Shown here piece by piece: positions 23,901 to 34,961 of a stretch of 64,000 nucleotides of DNA. The translations under genes and the position numbers were made by a program. Position 1 is the first letter of the stretch. Each line of letters opens with the position of its first letter. The notes under the pieces are model-generated. The model was not told the DNA's origin, did no database searches, and saw only the letters and a list, made by a program, of their open reading frames with translations. This stretch comes from Petunia secreta (Eukaryota > Streptophyta > Magnoliopsida > Solanales > Solanaceae), in assembly GCA_029990175.1 (NCBI GenBank), contig JARKIP010000030.1, positions 17,447,501-17,511,500 on the forward strand, given 5' to 3'.

Positions 23901-25253
23901 TGTTGCTCCCAAACGCACACGCAAGTATACGCGGTCGCCAAGTAATAAAGTGACAAAGTCGAGTATCGTTCCCACGAGGACTATGCAGACTAGTGCTTAA
24001 TAAACAATTCCTGAACAAACTATCCAGGGGTCTTTTTCCAATGATTGTAAGAGTTTTTATACTAAAATGCAGTAATTAAAGTGCTGGAATGTAATCAAGC
24101 AATGGGGCAAAACTTTGGTTGTTAACAATATCAAGGGAGCGATCCAGGGTTAGAATTACGAACAATCCAGTTGATGTATTCAATTGATTTCACTTCTTAA
24201 ATCCCGGGTTACTAACTGACAGGTTAATTGTAATTATGAAAACCTTTCAGTTCTTCACAATCTATGCAAGCTACTCTAATCCCTGTATGTCTACGGGTTA
24301 AATCACATGCACGCATTAACGATCCTGTAATTAGTTAAACTAGGCAAGCAAGTATATGTCTATCCTACCCGCGAATTGATTCCCCGATGCCCGGGTTCAC
24401 AAACTAGTTCTATTCTTCCTTATTACGTAATTAGGTTCTCTCTTTCAAGTTCAACCCAAAAACCATAGATGATGTATAACTATCGAGCTCTAACAATTAT
24501 ACAAGTTAAATCAAGGAAGAGTAAGTAACCCGTTATGGGATTCAATCAATGGAAATCAATCTTCAACAATCAACTTTCATGTAAACTCTAACCCCAGAAC
24601 GTTAGGAAATTAGCCACACATATTCATAATCACAAGGCAAGGATTTGGTGTAATAATGAAATAATTGATGTAATAGATGAAAGATTTGGGAATAACCCTT
24701 GTTCAATGAAGTGTGTAGCTCTCAATATTGCTCCAAAGTCAAGAACTCCTTACAAAAACTAAGTAATAAACTATTTATATTGTTTCCAAACCCTTGTAAA
24801 TAAGTTAAACCCAAAACTAGAAGGAATAGGAAGTAAAATCGCGCATAAGGGGCGCTATAACGGGCGCCCCGCGCCCCGAAAAGCGTGCAAACAACCAGAA
24901 CACGCCTCCAGGCTTCGTGCCTTAGGCCTGCGACGCGCCTGGCAACGCGCAGACCTCCTCGCGCTATGGATGGCGCGGCGCGGAGGCTGCAGCGCCAGGC
25001 CAAAAATTGCTCTTTTCCGCTCCAAACTCGGCTCGTGTCGTGCCTTTGTGTGCTCGATCCAATCTTCAATCATCATCCAATCAATTCATGCTCAATCAAG
25101 CTTCGAAACGCTCCAAATGTATCGCGTAACGACCTACACACGAACAACGCAACATCAGCGTAAAACCATATTCACAAGCCACCAAACAAGTGCAAAACAA
25201 GCTCAAATGTGCGGAAATATTAAGGAAAAGTAGGCATAAAATGCCGAACATCA
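23901..25253 (-). repeat. Athila 5' LTR
   Basis: 1353 bp, the same length as the other LTR. It would contain the element promoter; no TATA box was assigned with confidence. Confidence 0.95.
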
Positions 25254-25258
25254 GTCGA

Positions 25259-26125
25259 CAAATAAGTTATCCTCATATACCGATGTTTTGATGCCATCAA
25301 GAATAGGGAAAAAAAAGATTGTGGAAAGAGGACGCCATAAGGGAAGGTTTTGAGCTTTTAGCCTTTCTTAACAAAATTCTAAGAAATGATCTTTGGGACA
25401 TAAGTTATAATAGTAATGTGTGTAAGTTAATTTTTCTATGAGGGAGAAGTTTAGGACATTTTAATAAATTACATATAGCAAAAATAATGCATGTGTTGTT
25501 TATTTGATGTGATTTTCAGTTGTATTGACTTGTGAATAATTGAGCAATACAGACAACTTTTATTTATAAAATAAAACCTATGTCTAATTAAGAATTTTCA
25601 CTGTCTATAACCTATTGAAATGTCTCGAATTCTCGTCTCATAGGTAAAACTAATTTATCTTGATGGGCAATAGAGATCTTCTTTAATGATTCTTTTAATC
25701 AGGGCTAGAAGTTTATGACTACTCCTCATGAATGTCATCCTTGCAAATCACGAATTCGGGTCGGTTAAGTTTCTAAGAAACCATATTTTAAAATTTGCCC
25801 CAAAAGTTCCAGACACAAAACCTTGGCCTTTCCTCCGCGTACGGGTACGGCGTCTCCGATTATCGAGTTTGAGGTAAAGCACTACATTTTTGTTTCGCAC
25901 GTGCTCTATCTCCTATTGTTGTGTGGGTGTGAAATTTTCAGAATCACCTGCAAGGAGAAGTTAATTTAGTTGTTTACAATTGTATGTTTGTGAGTTTGGA
26001 ACCATGTTATACATATATTTTAATATAGCAATAATTAGATGTTAAAGTGGATATTATTTTATGATGGTGGTGTTCGGGTCAGCTTGTGGGCAGTGGCAGG
26101 AATTTGTCTAAGGGTTTTCAAGATT

Positions 26126-26127
<2 letters not shown>
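25259..26127. other. Spacer upstream of the 512-residue protein gene
   Basis: Mostly AT-rich. A candidate noncoding leader exon lies around 25801-25873: a GC-richer stretch ending TTTGAG followed by GTAAAG, which could splice to the acceptor at 27055. This is speculative. Confidence 0.3.

Positions 26128-26170
<43 letters not shown>
26128..26170. repeat. (TA)n microsatellite
   Basis: About 21 uninterrupted TA units. The overlapping short frames around it are artefacts of the repeat. Confidence 0.95.
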
Positions 26171-26174
<4 letters not shown>

Positions 26175-26407
26175 CAATATCGCTAGCGGGCTTGGGCTGT
26201 TACTACTCCGTGTCAGCTTTGTCGATGTGGGGCAGAGTTCAAGCCTGAGTCTAGGCGAATCGCGGGTACGCGGGGCAAACCTCAGCGAGGACGTTGAGTC
26301 CATAAGAGGGGTGGGATTAGGTATCCCACATCGGCATAACGCATGAGTGATCCTGGCTACTTAAGCAAACATGCCTTAGACCATAGTGACGCGTTTTAAA
26401 ACCTGCA
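26171..26407 (+). mobile_element. TRIM/LTR-type retrotransposon remnant
   Basis: The segment starts with GACAATATCGCTAGCGGGCT, familiar as the end of a widespread small plant LTR. A short internal region ends TAAGAGGGGTGGGATT. Then comes TATCCCACATCGGCATAACG and later CCATAGTGACGCGTTTTAAA, familiar as the beginning and middle of the same LTR. So this seems to be LTR tail, internal region, LTR head of a terminal-repeat-in-miniature element, with outer parts lost. The family call relies on memory of the consensus. Confidence 0.5.
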
Positions 26408-26439
26408 TACATGGTATAATTTTCCATCCAAGGGTGTTC

Positions 26440-26580
26440 AAGTGATCACACTTGGCAATGAGTAGCTACGCCACTGCTTGCGCACACCTCGACTATTCCA
26501 CCTGGTACCTGCTATATCCTACCAGTTCCGGGTGACTCTCCTTCCAAGGCTTGTGTAGATAGGAAGAAATCACGTATTGT
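26440..26580 (+). repeat. SINE-like dispersed repeat fragment
   Basis: The words CTATTCCACCTGGTACCTGC, CCAGTTCCGGGTGACTCTCC and AGGAAGAAATCACGTA in this order resemble a dispersed repeat common in Solanaceae introns. No tRNA-like boxes or target duplication were identified. Confidence 0.4.
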
Positions 26581-27055
26581 TTTTTCTGTCTGCTTGGATC
26601 AAGTTTTTAATTTTTGTAGCTGATAATCTTGGAGTTGTAATTTGAGATCATACTGTAAACTGAAGTTGAGCACTCAGTTTTTGCTATTTTAACTGCTGAA
26701 AACAAAGAATAGAATGCATAGGGACCAGGAAAAAAGAAGCAAAAGAATTGATTCAAAACTACTTGTATATCTAGTTAATCCTAAGTATTGCGTTTCTTGA
26801 ACTAATGTCGTTCAACGTGAATGATGCATCTTCACCTTTATCTTTGATTTTCTATACACATACCTGAAATACATTTTTAGATTCAAGTATGGGGAAGTTC
26901 CTGCTTTCCAGAACTTCTGATGTATGAGTTTGTTCTTAGTGTGCACTCTGCAATCCTTTTTTTGATATGGAGTGCACTCTGCAATCCTTAAAATTAAATT
27001 TTTCAATTTCTGAATGTAATTTGGACTAACCTGCTTGTATGCCAACCTGTTTCAG

Positions 27056-30000
27056 ATAAAATGCTGCAGTTATTTATGTCTAAACCATCTTGGGAGGAAA
27101 ATGCAGATCATGAACCGGTTGAACAGAGAAAAGCTCTTCTGAAAGAGCTAGAATCAGTTATCTGGTCACTTATATCAGTCGAAGGTCGATCTGAATCTCG
27201 TCTTTGGCTTTGCAATGCAATCGCAGGGATGAAGTCTATAACACCACGTAATCAACGTGAGTTATTCATGAAACTGTTGAGGTCTAAGCCTCTAAAGCGG
27301 ACCTTAGTTGGACAACTTCTCCAATTGCTATTCCAGAATGAACCGCAGAAAGCAGGGCGTATTATTGCAAAAAAATGTTTCTTATTAGAAGATTTCTTCA
27401 AAGGTAAGGTTTACTGTTTTACTTGAGTTAGCGGGCGGAATTCATAAATTTTTTTTTTTGTTTTCTTTAAGTTGATCAAGAAGATCAATGAGCTATATGC
27501 TTCTATATTTTCTCATAAAGGTATCCGATTTTACCTAGTTTTTCCTTTTGAAGTTATCTATATCTTACTGAATTAATCGGCCTTTACATGAGATGTATTG
27601 ATTCCGTTATCACCTGTCAAAGACATTGTTTTATCTTTTATCAATCACGTGTGACATTCAAAAGCGCCCTTTGAATCTGATTGTTAACCTACATCTTTGG
27701 CTGTATTGTGGCATGGGTAGGAAACAACATGCATCAGGGTTCAAATTCGTGACGTGTGCCTAACCCACACATCACTTGTTGCGCACTTACCAGTAAACTT
27801 GGGGGGGGGGGGGGGGTGTTTGCTTTTGTTTTTAACTTAAAATTTATTATGTTTACAAACGCTTGCCATCCAGTGACTAATAGATAGTGTTGTTACTTGT
27901 TTGGAATGATGAACAAGAAAGTTAAAAATTGGAGATGTTTATTCTCATGTAGGACTGAAAGGAGACTCCTCTGTATTTCTGGTGTTTTTAATTGAAAGAA
28001 TGAGGATCCTCAGGGTATCATTGTCTAGATTTTTAACCAAATATCTGTTAGTGTATTGCCCAATGAATGAAATAGTATTGTTTCGGTAAGACAGCTCAAA
28101 AGTATGAAAAGAGAATGCTTTAGATTCCCGCATTCCAGATGGGGCTTATGATGTTACGCTCCTCCCTCTACTTTTCAAATTTGAAATAATTAAATGGCTT
28201 TTTAAAGTTTACAACATATGCACCTTGGTGCGGATAAACATCTCACCCTTCTCAGGCCCCACTTGTGGGATAATTGGGTATGTTGTTGTTTTTGTTGCTG
28301 CTGCTGCTTTTGAAAGTTTAGCTAAGTGTATGCCGTTGAGTTTACATTATAGGGGGATAGCTTAGTGATATGCGCCATCCTCAACCAACCATGAAATCGG
28401 GGGTTTGAGTCAGCTAGGGAGCAAAAGTCCGAAATCTCTAAGGGGGATATGGTGGGTTTGTTATATAAAACAACATGGTAAATCAAAATGAGAATTGCCA
28501 GGGGACCATTCTTTCTAGGTTATCTTGTTCAAGAGTTACTGATTGAATGACAAAGTGACATAATTTGTTTTAGTTTCTTCTATGTAATTTTCGCTCTGAA
28601 ATATTGAGGGAAAGAAGTTAATGTTGATTACTAATGTTCCAAAGCTTTGTTCTGTTATTCATTACTATATCAAAACAACTCTAGTAGAATTTGTTGCCCT
28701 GTAATTTGGAGTATTGTAGAGGTTATTTATGTGGTACACTACCTCTGTTCTCACTCACCAAGATATTTTCCTGGATTGGTTATTCTCAGCATTTTTTTTT
28801 GTGTGCAAATTATTGATCATACAGGAAATCGACACCATATTTTGCAGTGGTTCTCTAACTTTGCTGGCACTGGCTATGTGGCTCATACAAAGGGGGCTAA
28901 GGCACTGGCCCAGTTTGCTTTTGTGAATAGAGACATCTGCTGGGAGGAGCTCGAGTGGAAGGGGAAACATGGGCAATCACCTGCAATGGTTGCCACAAAG
29001 CCTCATTATTTTCTTGATCTGGATGTCGAGCGAACAGTGGAGAATTTTCTCGAGTATGTTCCTGAATTTTGGTCATCCAAGGAATTTGCTGAGACATTAA
29101 AAAATGGTGATATTCTGACCATTGATAATAAATATTTTGTCAATATGTTTGTTGACTTGATGTACAAGGAGGATTTGAAAGAAGTGTGGGAAATTATAGA
29201 TGAGTTTTTGGTCGAACAATCTTTCTCTTTCTTTTGTCAACACCTTCTCATCATTCTTGGGGAAGAGGATCTAATGGATTTCTTGGATTTACTCCAAAGA
29301 TATGTTAAGCCAAGGTTGGAAAAGATGGATTCTCATGATTATTCTTATTGGCTTGAGATCACACTCTCCAAGTGTGACGGCAGTAATTCTCTTGATCAGC
29401 TGCTTCTCTTGAATGCAGTTACTGCTCAAAGTCGGCAGCTTATGCGATTTATACATGAAGAAGGTAGTCAGGAGCAAAAGGAAAAGGTTAGGCATATTGT
29501 TTTCCAAATTTGTACTCCAAAAATATGTAAAGATAGCTTTACACCAATTCTAAGAGAATGCTTCCAAAAAAAATCTTTAGAAACTATACAATGCCTGGGA
29601 CTGCAGTCTTGGGCGTTCTACTATTATTTATCCGAGGAATTCCAACATTCTAGTTCCTGGGAACATTTATTTGTTGGCAATGACATAAGCTTTCAAAAAT
29701 CCAAGAATTCTCCATTATTAAATCATGATCAACTTCTAGAAGAAAGTGAGTCTGAGCCAGACAGCAGATCTTCAGCCAGAAAGAAGCGCAAGAAAAGGCG
29801 TAAACACAGTAAGAAAAAGAGAAGGGATCTTGACTCTGAAGAATTAGATCGGCATGAATTTGCCGATGTTATGGAGAATGGACAGAAGTTGTTTTCGACA
29901 TCTGGTGACTGGTTGCTTTCTACTGATGGGTATTCCACTACTTGGAGCAGCGTAAGTTCAAAATAAATTCACATCTGATCTGTCTGGCCATAATTTTCCA

Positions 30001-30466
30001 CTTTCCTGTTGCTATGTTGACATTTAAAATGTGAACTAGGATCATCTAGGACCGTGTTGTCCTTCTTTTCGATAGAATAGGCTCTTGGAGCATTTTATAT
30101 TTGTTACAACTTAAAAATATGTAAACTGCTATTCGGGCAATTAACAGGTTTGGGGGGTGTCCAGCATTAGCAATTTGAAACATGCTGATTAAGTTATCCT
30201 TCTTAGATGAAAGAATAGGATTCTGAGCAGTCATTACCTTCACCAATGTTGCTTCTTTTAGATTTTGGTTTCTCCTATGGCCAGAAGAGTGTGGTTACTT
30301 AGAGCCTTATGGGTAAATTTTGGTACAGCACTCAGTATCGTTGTTTGATATGTGAAATTTATATCTCTTTGATTTTTTATTATCATGATTTATTTAGGTG
30401 GACCTACCTGAGCATATCTCGAAGTATTGCTTCTTCATGTGGATGAAGTGGGTTTTTGGTGAATGA
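27056..30466 (+). CDS. Conserved plant protein of unknown function, 512 residues, three coding exons
   Basis: Coding exons 27061-27403, 28825-29951 and 30398-30466 (343, 1127 and 69 nt); introns are GT-AG and phases agree. The exon containing the ATG probably begins at 27056, after CCTGTTTCAG. I do not recognise a named domain. The protein is soluble and helical in appearance, without signal peptide or membrane segments. It carries an acidic/serine stretch (EESESEPDS) followed by a strongly basic block RKKRKKRRKHSKKKRR at about 433-448, which looks like a nuclear localisation signal. The short last exon, ending in an aromatic tail (YCFFMWMKWVFGE), is placed because the exon-2 donor AGC|GTAAGT joins in frame to TATTTAG|GTGGAC; without it translation would stop at 29966. 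It is transcribed divergently from GPN3, with the Athila insertion between them. I infer a nuclear protein; function unknown. Confidence 0.82.
28224..28310 (+). mobile_element. SINE 3' fragment, TS-like
   Basis: CTCAGGCCCCACTTGTGGGA followed by TTGGGTATGTTGTTGTTTTTG matches the 3' end of TS-type SINEs, which finish in TTG repeats. The tRNA-like head is absent, so the copy is truncated. Confidence 0.6.
28350..28460 (+). repeat. tRNA-like SINE head (weak)
   Basis: ATAGCTTAGTGATATGCGCC resembles box A and GGGGTTTGAGTC resembles box B at suitable spacing. No tail or target duplication was found. Confidence 0.35.
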
Positions 30467-32489
30467 AAGATGATATTTCACTCTTGTCATGGAGTTGTCA
30501 TCAAATGACTAACCGTAACGGCTCATTGTATGCTTTCCATATCAGCCCTGATCAAAGAGCTTGAAGGTATGATTGGACTTGCAACTGTTCTCTCTGCATC
30601 CCCTCTTCCAGCCCCTAATATTTTTTTAAAGGTTTCTTTAGTTGCGAGTGGTACAAATTGCAATGTGCTTGTTGGTTATCACCTTATTTTGCTTTTGTAA
30701 TTTGAGATTGCAGGTCGATTCGATAAATGAGGTAAAAATTTCAGGATTTATCGCTTTGGTTCGGACGTCAACAAGAGTGTTAAGTGGTGCATCTTTGTTG
30801 CGGTTGCAACTATCTTTTTCTTTTACCTTGGGAGTCCTGCTTGTAAGTCGAGTATCTGACCCAAGCAATTATTCACTGATTGTAAAGGTAACAATCAACA
30901 GGTGGACATTGCAGGTTTGAGTGCAATCTAAGATCTCCTTTGTTCCCACCAATTTTTTGATGGTCAGAGTTCCTTGATTGCCATTTACCAGTGCCCAGGA
31001 GGGTTTGAAATTTCTCTTGCATCTAGATACAGTTTCCACTAGCTAGAAGATTTTCGATAAATTTACTGCAATTATTTCATTGTACTCGAAAGATGGAAAT
31101 GTAGGCCTTCGGACTTCATGGAAGTTTTTCATGACATTATGTATTGATGATATTATTCTATTTTCCTTAATGAACTTCAATTATGGAGAATGAGCAAATA
31201 TTCTAGTTGGCAGATGATAAGAAAAGTAGTAGTAACAATAACAATTACAACCACAACAACAATAACTAAGCATGTGAGTCATATAAGATTAAAAAGTAGT
31301 AGAGGAGGAGAAGCCAGCTTTTATAGCTCGTCATCTCCTTCCAAAACAATAATAGTACTAGAATTGAAGAAAGGCCACAAACAACCACGGACGACACTAC
31401 AACAAAACAACCCCAGCTCTTCCAACTGAAAAGCCAAACGCATCACCATACACTACTCGAAACTATAAAACCATCACCCTCAAAAAAAAAAAAAAAAAAG
31501 CACAGTTACTTAAAGTACTTTTACCATCATTTTAAGCAGTTATCTTTAATGCATTTGCACTATTTCGTATCACTTACAATAATCCTCCATTCCGATCTTC
31601 TGTTGAATATGCAAGATATGCTCGCAAAGGAAGATAAGTGAATTAAAGTGATTATGAAATCATCAAAAGCATTGAAGATAACTACTGAAATGATGGTTCT
31701 ACTGTTTTTTTTTTTCTTTTTCCCAAAGGGTGATGGTTTTATAGGTAGTTGTCCTTTTGGAGGAGTGTATGGTGATGGGATTGACTTTTGTCGTGGTAGA
31801 GCTGGGGTGGTTTTGTTATAGTATTGCACGTTGTTGTTTGTGGCCTTTCTTCAATTCTAATAACATTATTGTTTTTGATGGAGATGGAATATTACTTCAC
31901 TCTAGCTATGAATTAGAATAGAGATTTAACCAACAATGAGAATCGATGATAGCCTGGCAGCAGCTTCCGTCTCGGCATATAATACAAAAAATGGTCTGCA
32001 ACGGCTGTTGATAATATAAGAAACTTCCAAGATGAATTGCATATTTTGAGTGGCATGGAGTTGATGTACTGAATGCATGGTTCCAAAACTGTGCTTAAGC
32101 AACAAGAAACTCACTAATTTCGTCTCCAATATCACTAGACAATGCCATACTTGTGTGATTTTTCTTCTTGTGTTGTGACACTCTGAGATCTATATTTTAT
32201 AGGAGGAATGAGTGAATCCATCATAAATTATCAGACCCATGCTTATAAGAAGAACGAGAAAATATTTCATCCTATACTGTGGCTTACTGAGATGTCTTAA
32301 TTATCCAGAACAAAATCAGTAATTTCATAAAGTTTTTTGTACTTGCGTGCACTTACCTATTCGATAGGGTACAGGCTTATCTCATTTCAACACAGATACC
32401 ATGTTTTTAAGCCACTTAAGACATTGAGTAGAAATGATCACAGAACCTTGATTTGCAAAAATATGTCACGGAAAGCAATGGTTGCCTTT
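30467..32489. other. 3' flank of the 512-residue gene and spacer
   Basis: The first few hundred bases should be 3' untranslated region. The rest has short frames without similarity, an A17 tract near 31483-31499 and a CAA/TAA-rich stretch near 31225-31265. No gene recognised. Confidence 0.45.
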
Positions 32490-32921
32490 TTGCCCGCACT
32501 AAGAAATGGTTTGCAAAAATACCCACGTTAAGATTTAATAAAAAAATTTGGGGCCAAGATTTGCCTTTATATTTTTCCGTTTTTTAACACTTATCCCTTC
32601 AAGTATTGGCAAAAGACAATACTTCCTGCCCTTGGCCGTAAGTCTTGGCAAAATGGCAAGACTTGCCTTTGACTCCTGCTCGATTTGCCAACACTTGAAC
32701 GACAAGTGTTGGCAAAAGGCAACACTTGCCACACTTCGTCGTAGATTTGCCCCTGCCAGTCTTCCCTGCATTCTCGCTATATAACTTGAAATATTGGTAA
32801 AATAATACTACTTGCCTTTGAAGTATAGTCAATTGCCAAGACTTACAAAATTTTTGCATTGAAATCTTGGCTCCGGACTAAATAAAGATATTTTACCAAA
32901 ACATTTCTTAGCACGGGCAAT
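32490..32921. mobile_element. MITE with internal short palindromes
   Basis: The left end TTGCCCGCACTAAGAAATGG and the complement of the right end (TTGCCCGTGCTAAGAAATG) form imperfect terminal inverted repeats of about 33 bp. Inside are repeated words such as TCTTGGCAAAATGGCAAGAC and ACAAGTGTTGGCAAAAGGCA, each able to fold back on itself. There is no coding sequence. No clean target duplication was found. Confidence 0.55.
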
Positions 32922-33173
32922 TTTGCAAAACCACTCCTTATAGATGGCATGCGGTGAAATTTTTTGTTTTGTCTTTACTTTTTGGGATAATTTAATTTAT
33001 CCTTTGTTTTCATCTATTGGATACTATCATTTTTATGTGATACTTTTCATACACAGGATTCATCCGATCCCTCCAGTCCTTTTTATTTGTTCAGTTTGCT
33101 TTGCACTTCCATTATGAAAATATTACCTAAATACTTATTTTATTAATTTATCCTTATTATTGATAATTGATAT

Positions 33174-33572
33174 TGTTGGATTTATCTGAATAAAGAGTCC
33201 ACCCATAAAGGGGTGCTCTTAATGTCTATCCAGGTAAAATATAAGTTATCTGATAGAGTCCTACAAGAGGACAACTACTGTATTATATAGTTATAAATAC
33301 AGTAGTAATAGGCTCAGATAAACACACTGATTTCTCTACAGCTCTTCCTATCTCTCTCTCTCTAAAATAAACTAGTGTTTAGACTGTGGATAAAGGGGTT
33401 GATCCGTCAAGCACGTGACAACCACCGACGGCCAGTAATTCCAGCTACGGTTCAAGATTCTACCGCTTCCGCTTACGAGAACAACAAGTAAGTTCTCGGT
33501 TTATGTTTTAACAATCTATTTAGTATAGATTTGTTGTTATATGAATATATGCATATTTGTATGTATCCTTCA
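33174..33572 (+). repeat. Copia 5' LTR
   Basis: 399 bp; it has one more TC unit than the 3' copy in a (TC)n tract near 33352-33363. Confidence 0.93.
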
Positions 33573-33573
33573 T

Positions 33574-33585
33574 TGGTATCAGATG
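33574..33585 (+). promoter_or_regulatory. Copia primer binding site (initiator tRNA-Met)
   Basis: TGGTATCAGATG matches the usual plant copia site TGGTATCAGAGC in its first ten bases, one base after the LTR. Confidence 0.8.
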
Positions 33586-34961
33586 TCATTAGGTTGGTTT
33601 TCTGGTCTTCAAAAAATTACAAAATCTGTTCTTAATTTCTGTACTAAATTAAAACTGCCTATGATTTTATTTTTAGAAAATTCTGTAAAATTGGGACAAA
33701 TCATATGATTTTTTTAATTCTATAAAATCTATGGAATAAGTTCTATGGTTGGTTTCTGCTATCAAGATATTATAACGAATTGGTAGAGGAAAAGAGGAAA
33801 AGTGGCCTCAGGCAGAATAAATGGTATGTTTTCCTGAATAATAAATGCTGCCTATGTTCTGACCTGACGTACGAGGACATAAGACCAAATTTGAAGCAAT
33901 GCATTGACCACAACATTGTGAGAAAAAAAGGCTTTAAAAACATGATAGGCCTGGTGTTTAATCATTAGTTAAAAATCACATGTACTCTGTTGGCAGAGAT
34001 GTTAATGGGCCAGAGCCCACGACACCATTATTAGCGCAATTTTGTTTTGACAAATTCAAAATACTTTTTATTATTTACATATTAGGCAAATGGCCTATAA
34101 TAAAAAAAAATAAATATTCTGAATTTATTTATAATTTCAGATTACGAAATTTAATCAAATAGAGTTAATTTTCTGAAAATAAATTTAGTATTTACATTAT
34201 TTTTTATCCCAATTGCATAAATGGCCTAAAGCAAAGATATGGTCAGTTCTGGAAAAATGATTCTTTTCTTAAAGTGGCAGTATATAAGCAGATTGGGAAT
34301 ATAGCCCAATTTTTTATTTTTTTTATTTTGGGCTAATGAGCCATTAACAAATACAGTTTTTTACTCTTATTCTAATTGATAGAATATATTTTTTACTATC
34401 CCACTAGATGAAATGTTAATTTTTTTAACATTAAGTATATTTGTTAATTAGTTAACAATTGCATGATTTGTTAAATAATTTAACTTGATTAAAATATTAA
34501 TTAGTTTAATATTAATTTAATTTTTTTAAGTTGTTTAACATGTTAGAAATATTAATTAGTTTAATATTTAATATCTTTGTTAATTAGTTTAACGAATGCA
34601 TGAATGTTAATTAGTTTAACATTTAACTTATTTTATTTAATATGTTAAATAAAATTTATAATTAAGTTTAAAGTTAATTTGTTAACTTAGATCCATACGG
34701 GATTAATCATAAAAATAAAATATTATTTTTAAATATGATAAAAACATTAAGCTAGGTAGTTGACTAGGTTAATTTTCATGTGTTTAATTTTTGGACGATG
34801 ACTGGGAACATAGTGAACTTTCGACTCCATTGTTAATATATGTGTTAATTAACTTAATCAACTTAGTGCTTATTGTCCGAATATGTATGTTGAACATAGT
34901 ATTTGCGTTTAGAAATTCCTTCTTTAGATCCTCACTATATTTTTTTTATTTTGTTAAAAGA

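Larger units (their letters stand above)
11654..25253 (-). mobile_element. Athila-like Ty3 LTR retrotransposon (13.6 kb)
   Basis: Two 1353-bp LTRs, both TG...CA, bound the element. A perfect 5-bp duplication GTCGA lies at 11649-11653 and 25254-25258. The element reads on the minus strand: 5' LTR 23901-25253, tRNA-Asp primer site 23878-23894, gag from 23778, pol to 16967, a third ORF at 14723-15727, polypurine tract 13007-13019, 3' LTR 11654-13006. Length, the tRNA-Asp primer site, the CX2CX3HX4C Gag knuckle, the LCDLGAS protease motif and the extra 3' ORF all fit the Athila lineage of non-chromodomain Ty3 elements. I saw only two substitutions between the LTRs, so insertion is very recent. 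A hAT element at 20662-22062 interrupts the polyprotein and disables this copy. Confidence 0.93.
27404..28824 (+). other. Intron 1 of the 512-residue gene, with repeats
   Basis: Contains a G16 tract at 27801-27816 and SINE-like pieces at 28224-28310 and 28350-28460. No coding exon could be fitted inside it. Confidence 0.6.

Noticed and set aside
26039..26346. Frames with (Tyr-Ile)n
   Set aside because: They are translations of the (TA)n microsatellite.
33780..34162. Small frames in the copia leader
   Set aside because: They lie between the primer site and gag in AT-rich leader sequence and have no counterpart that I know.
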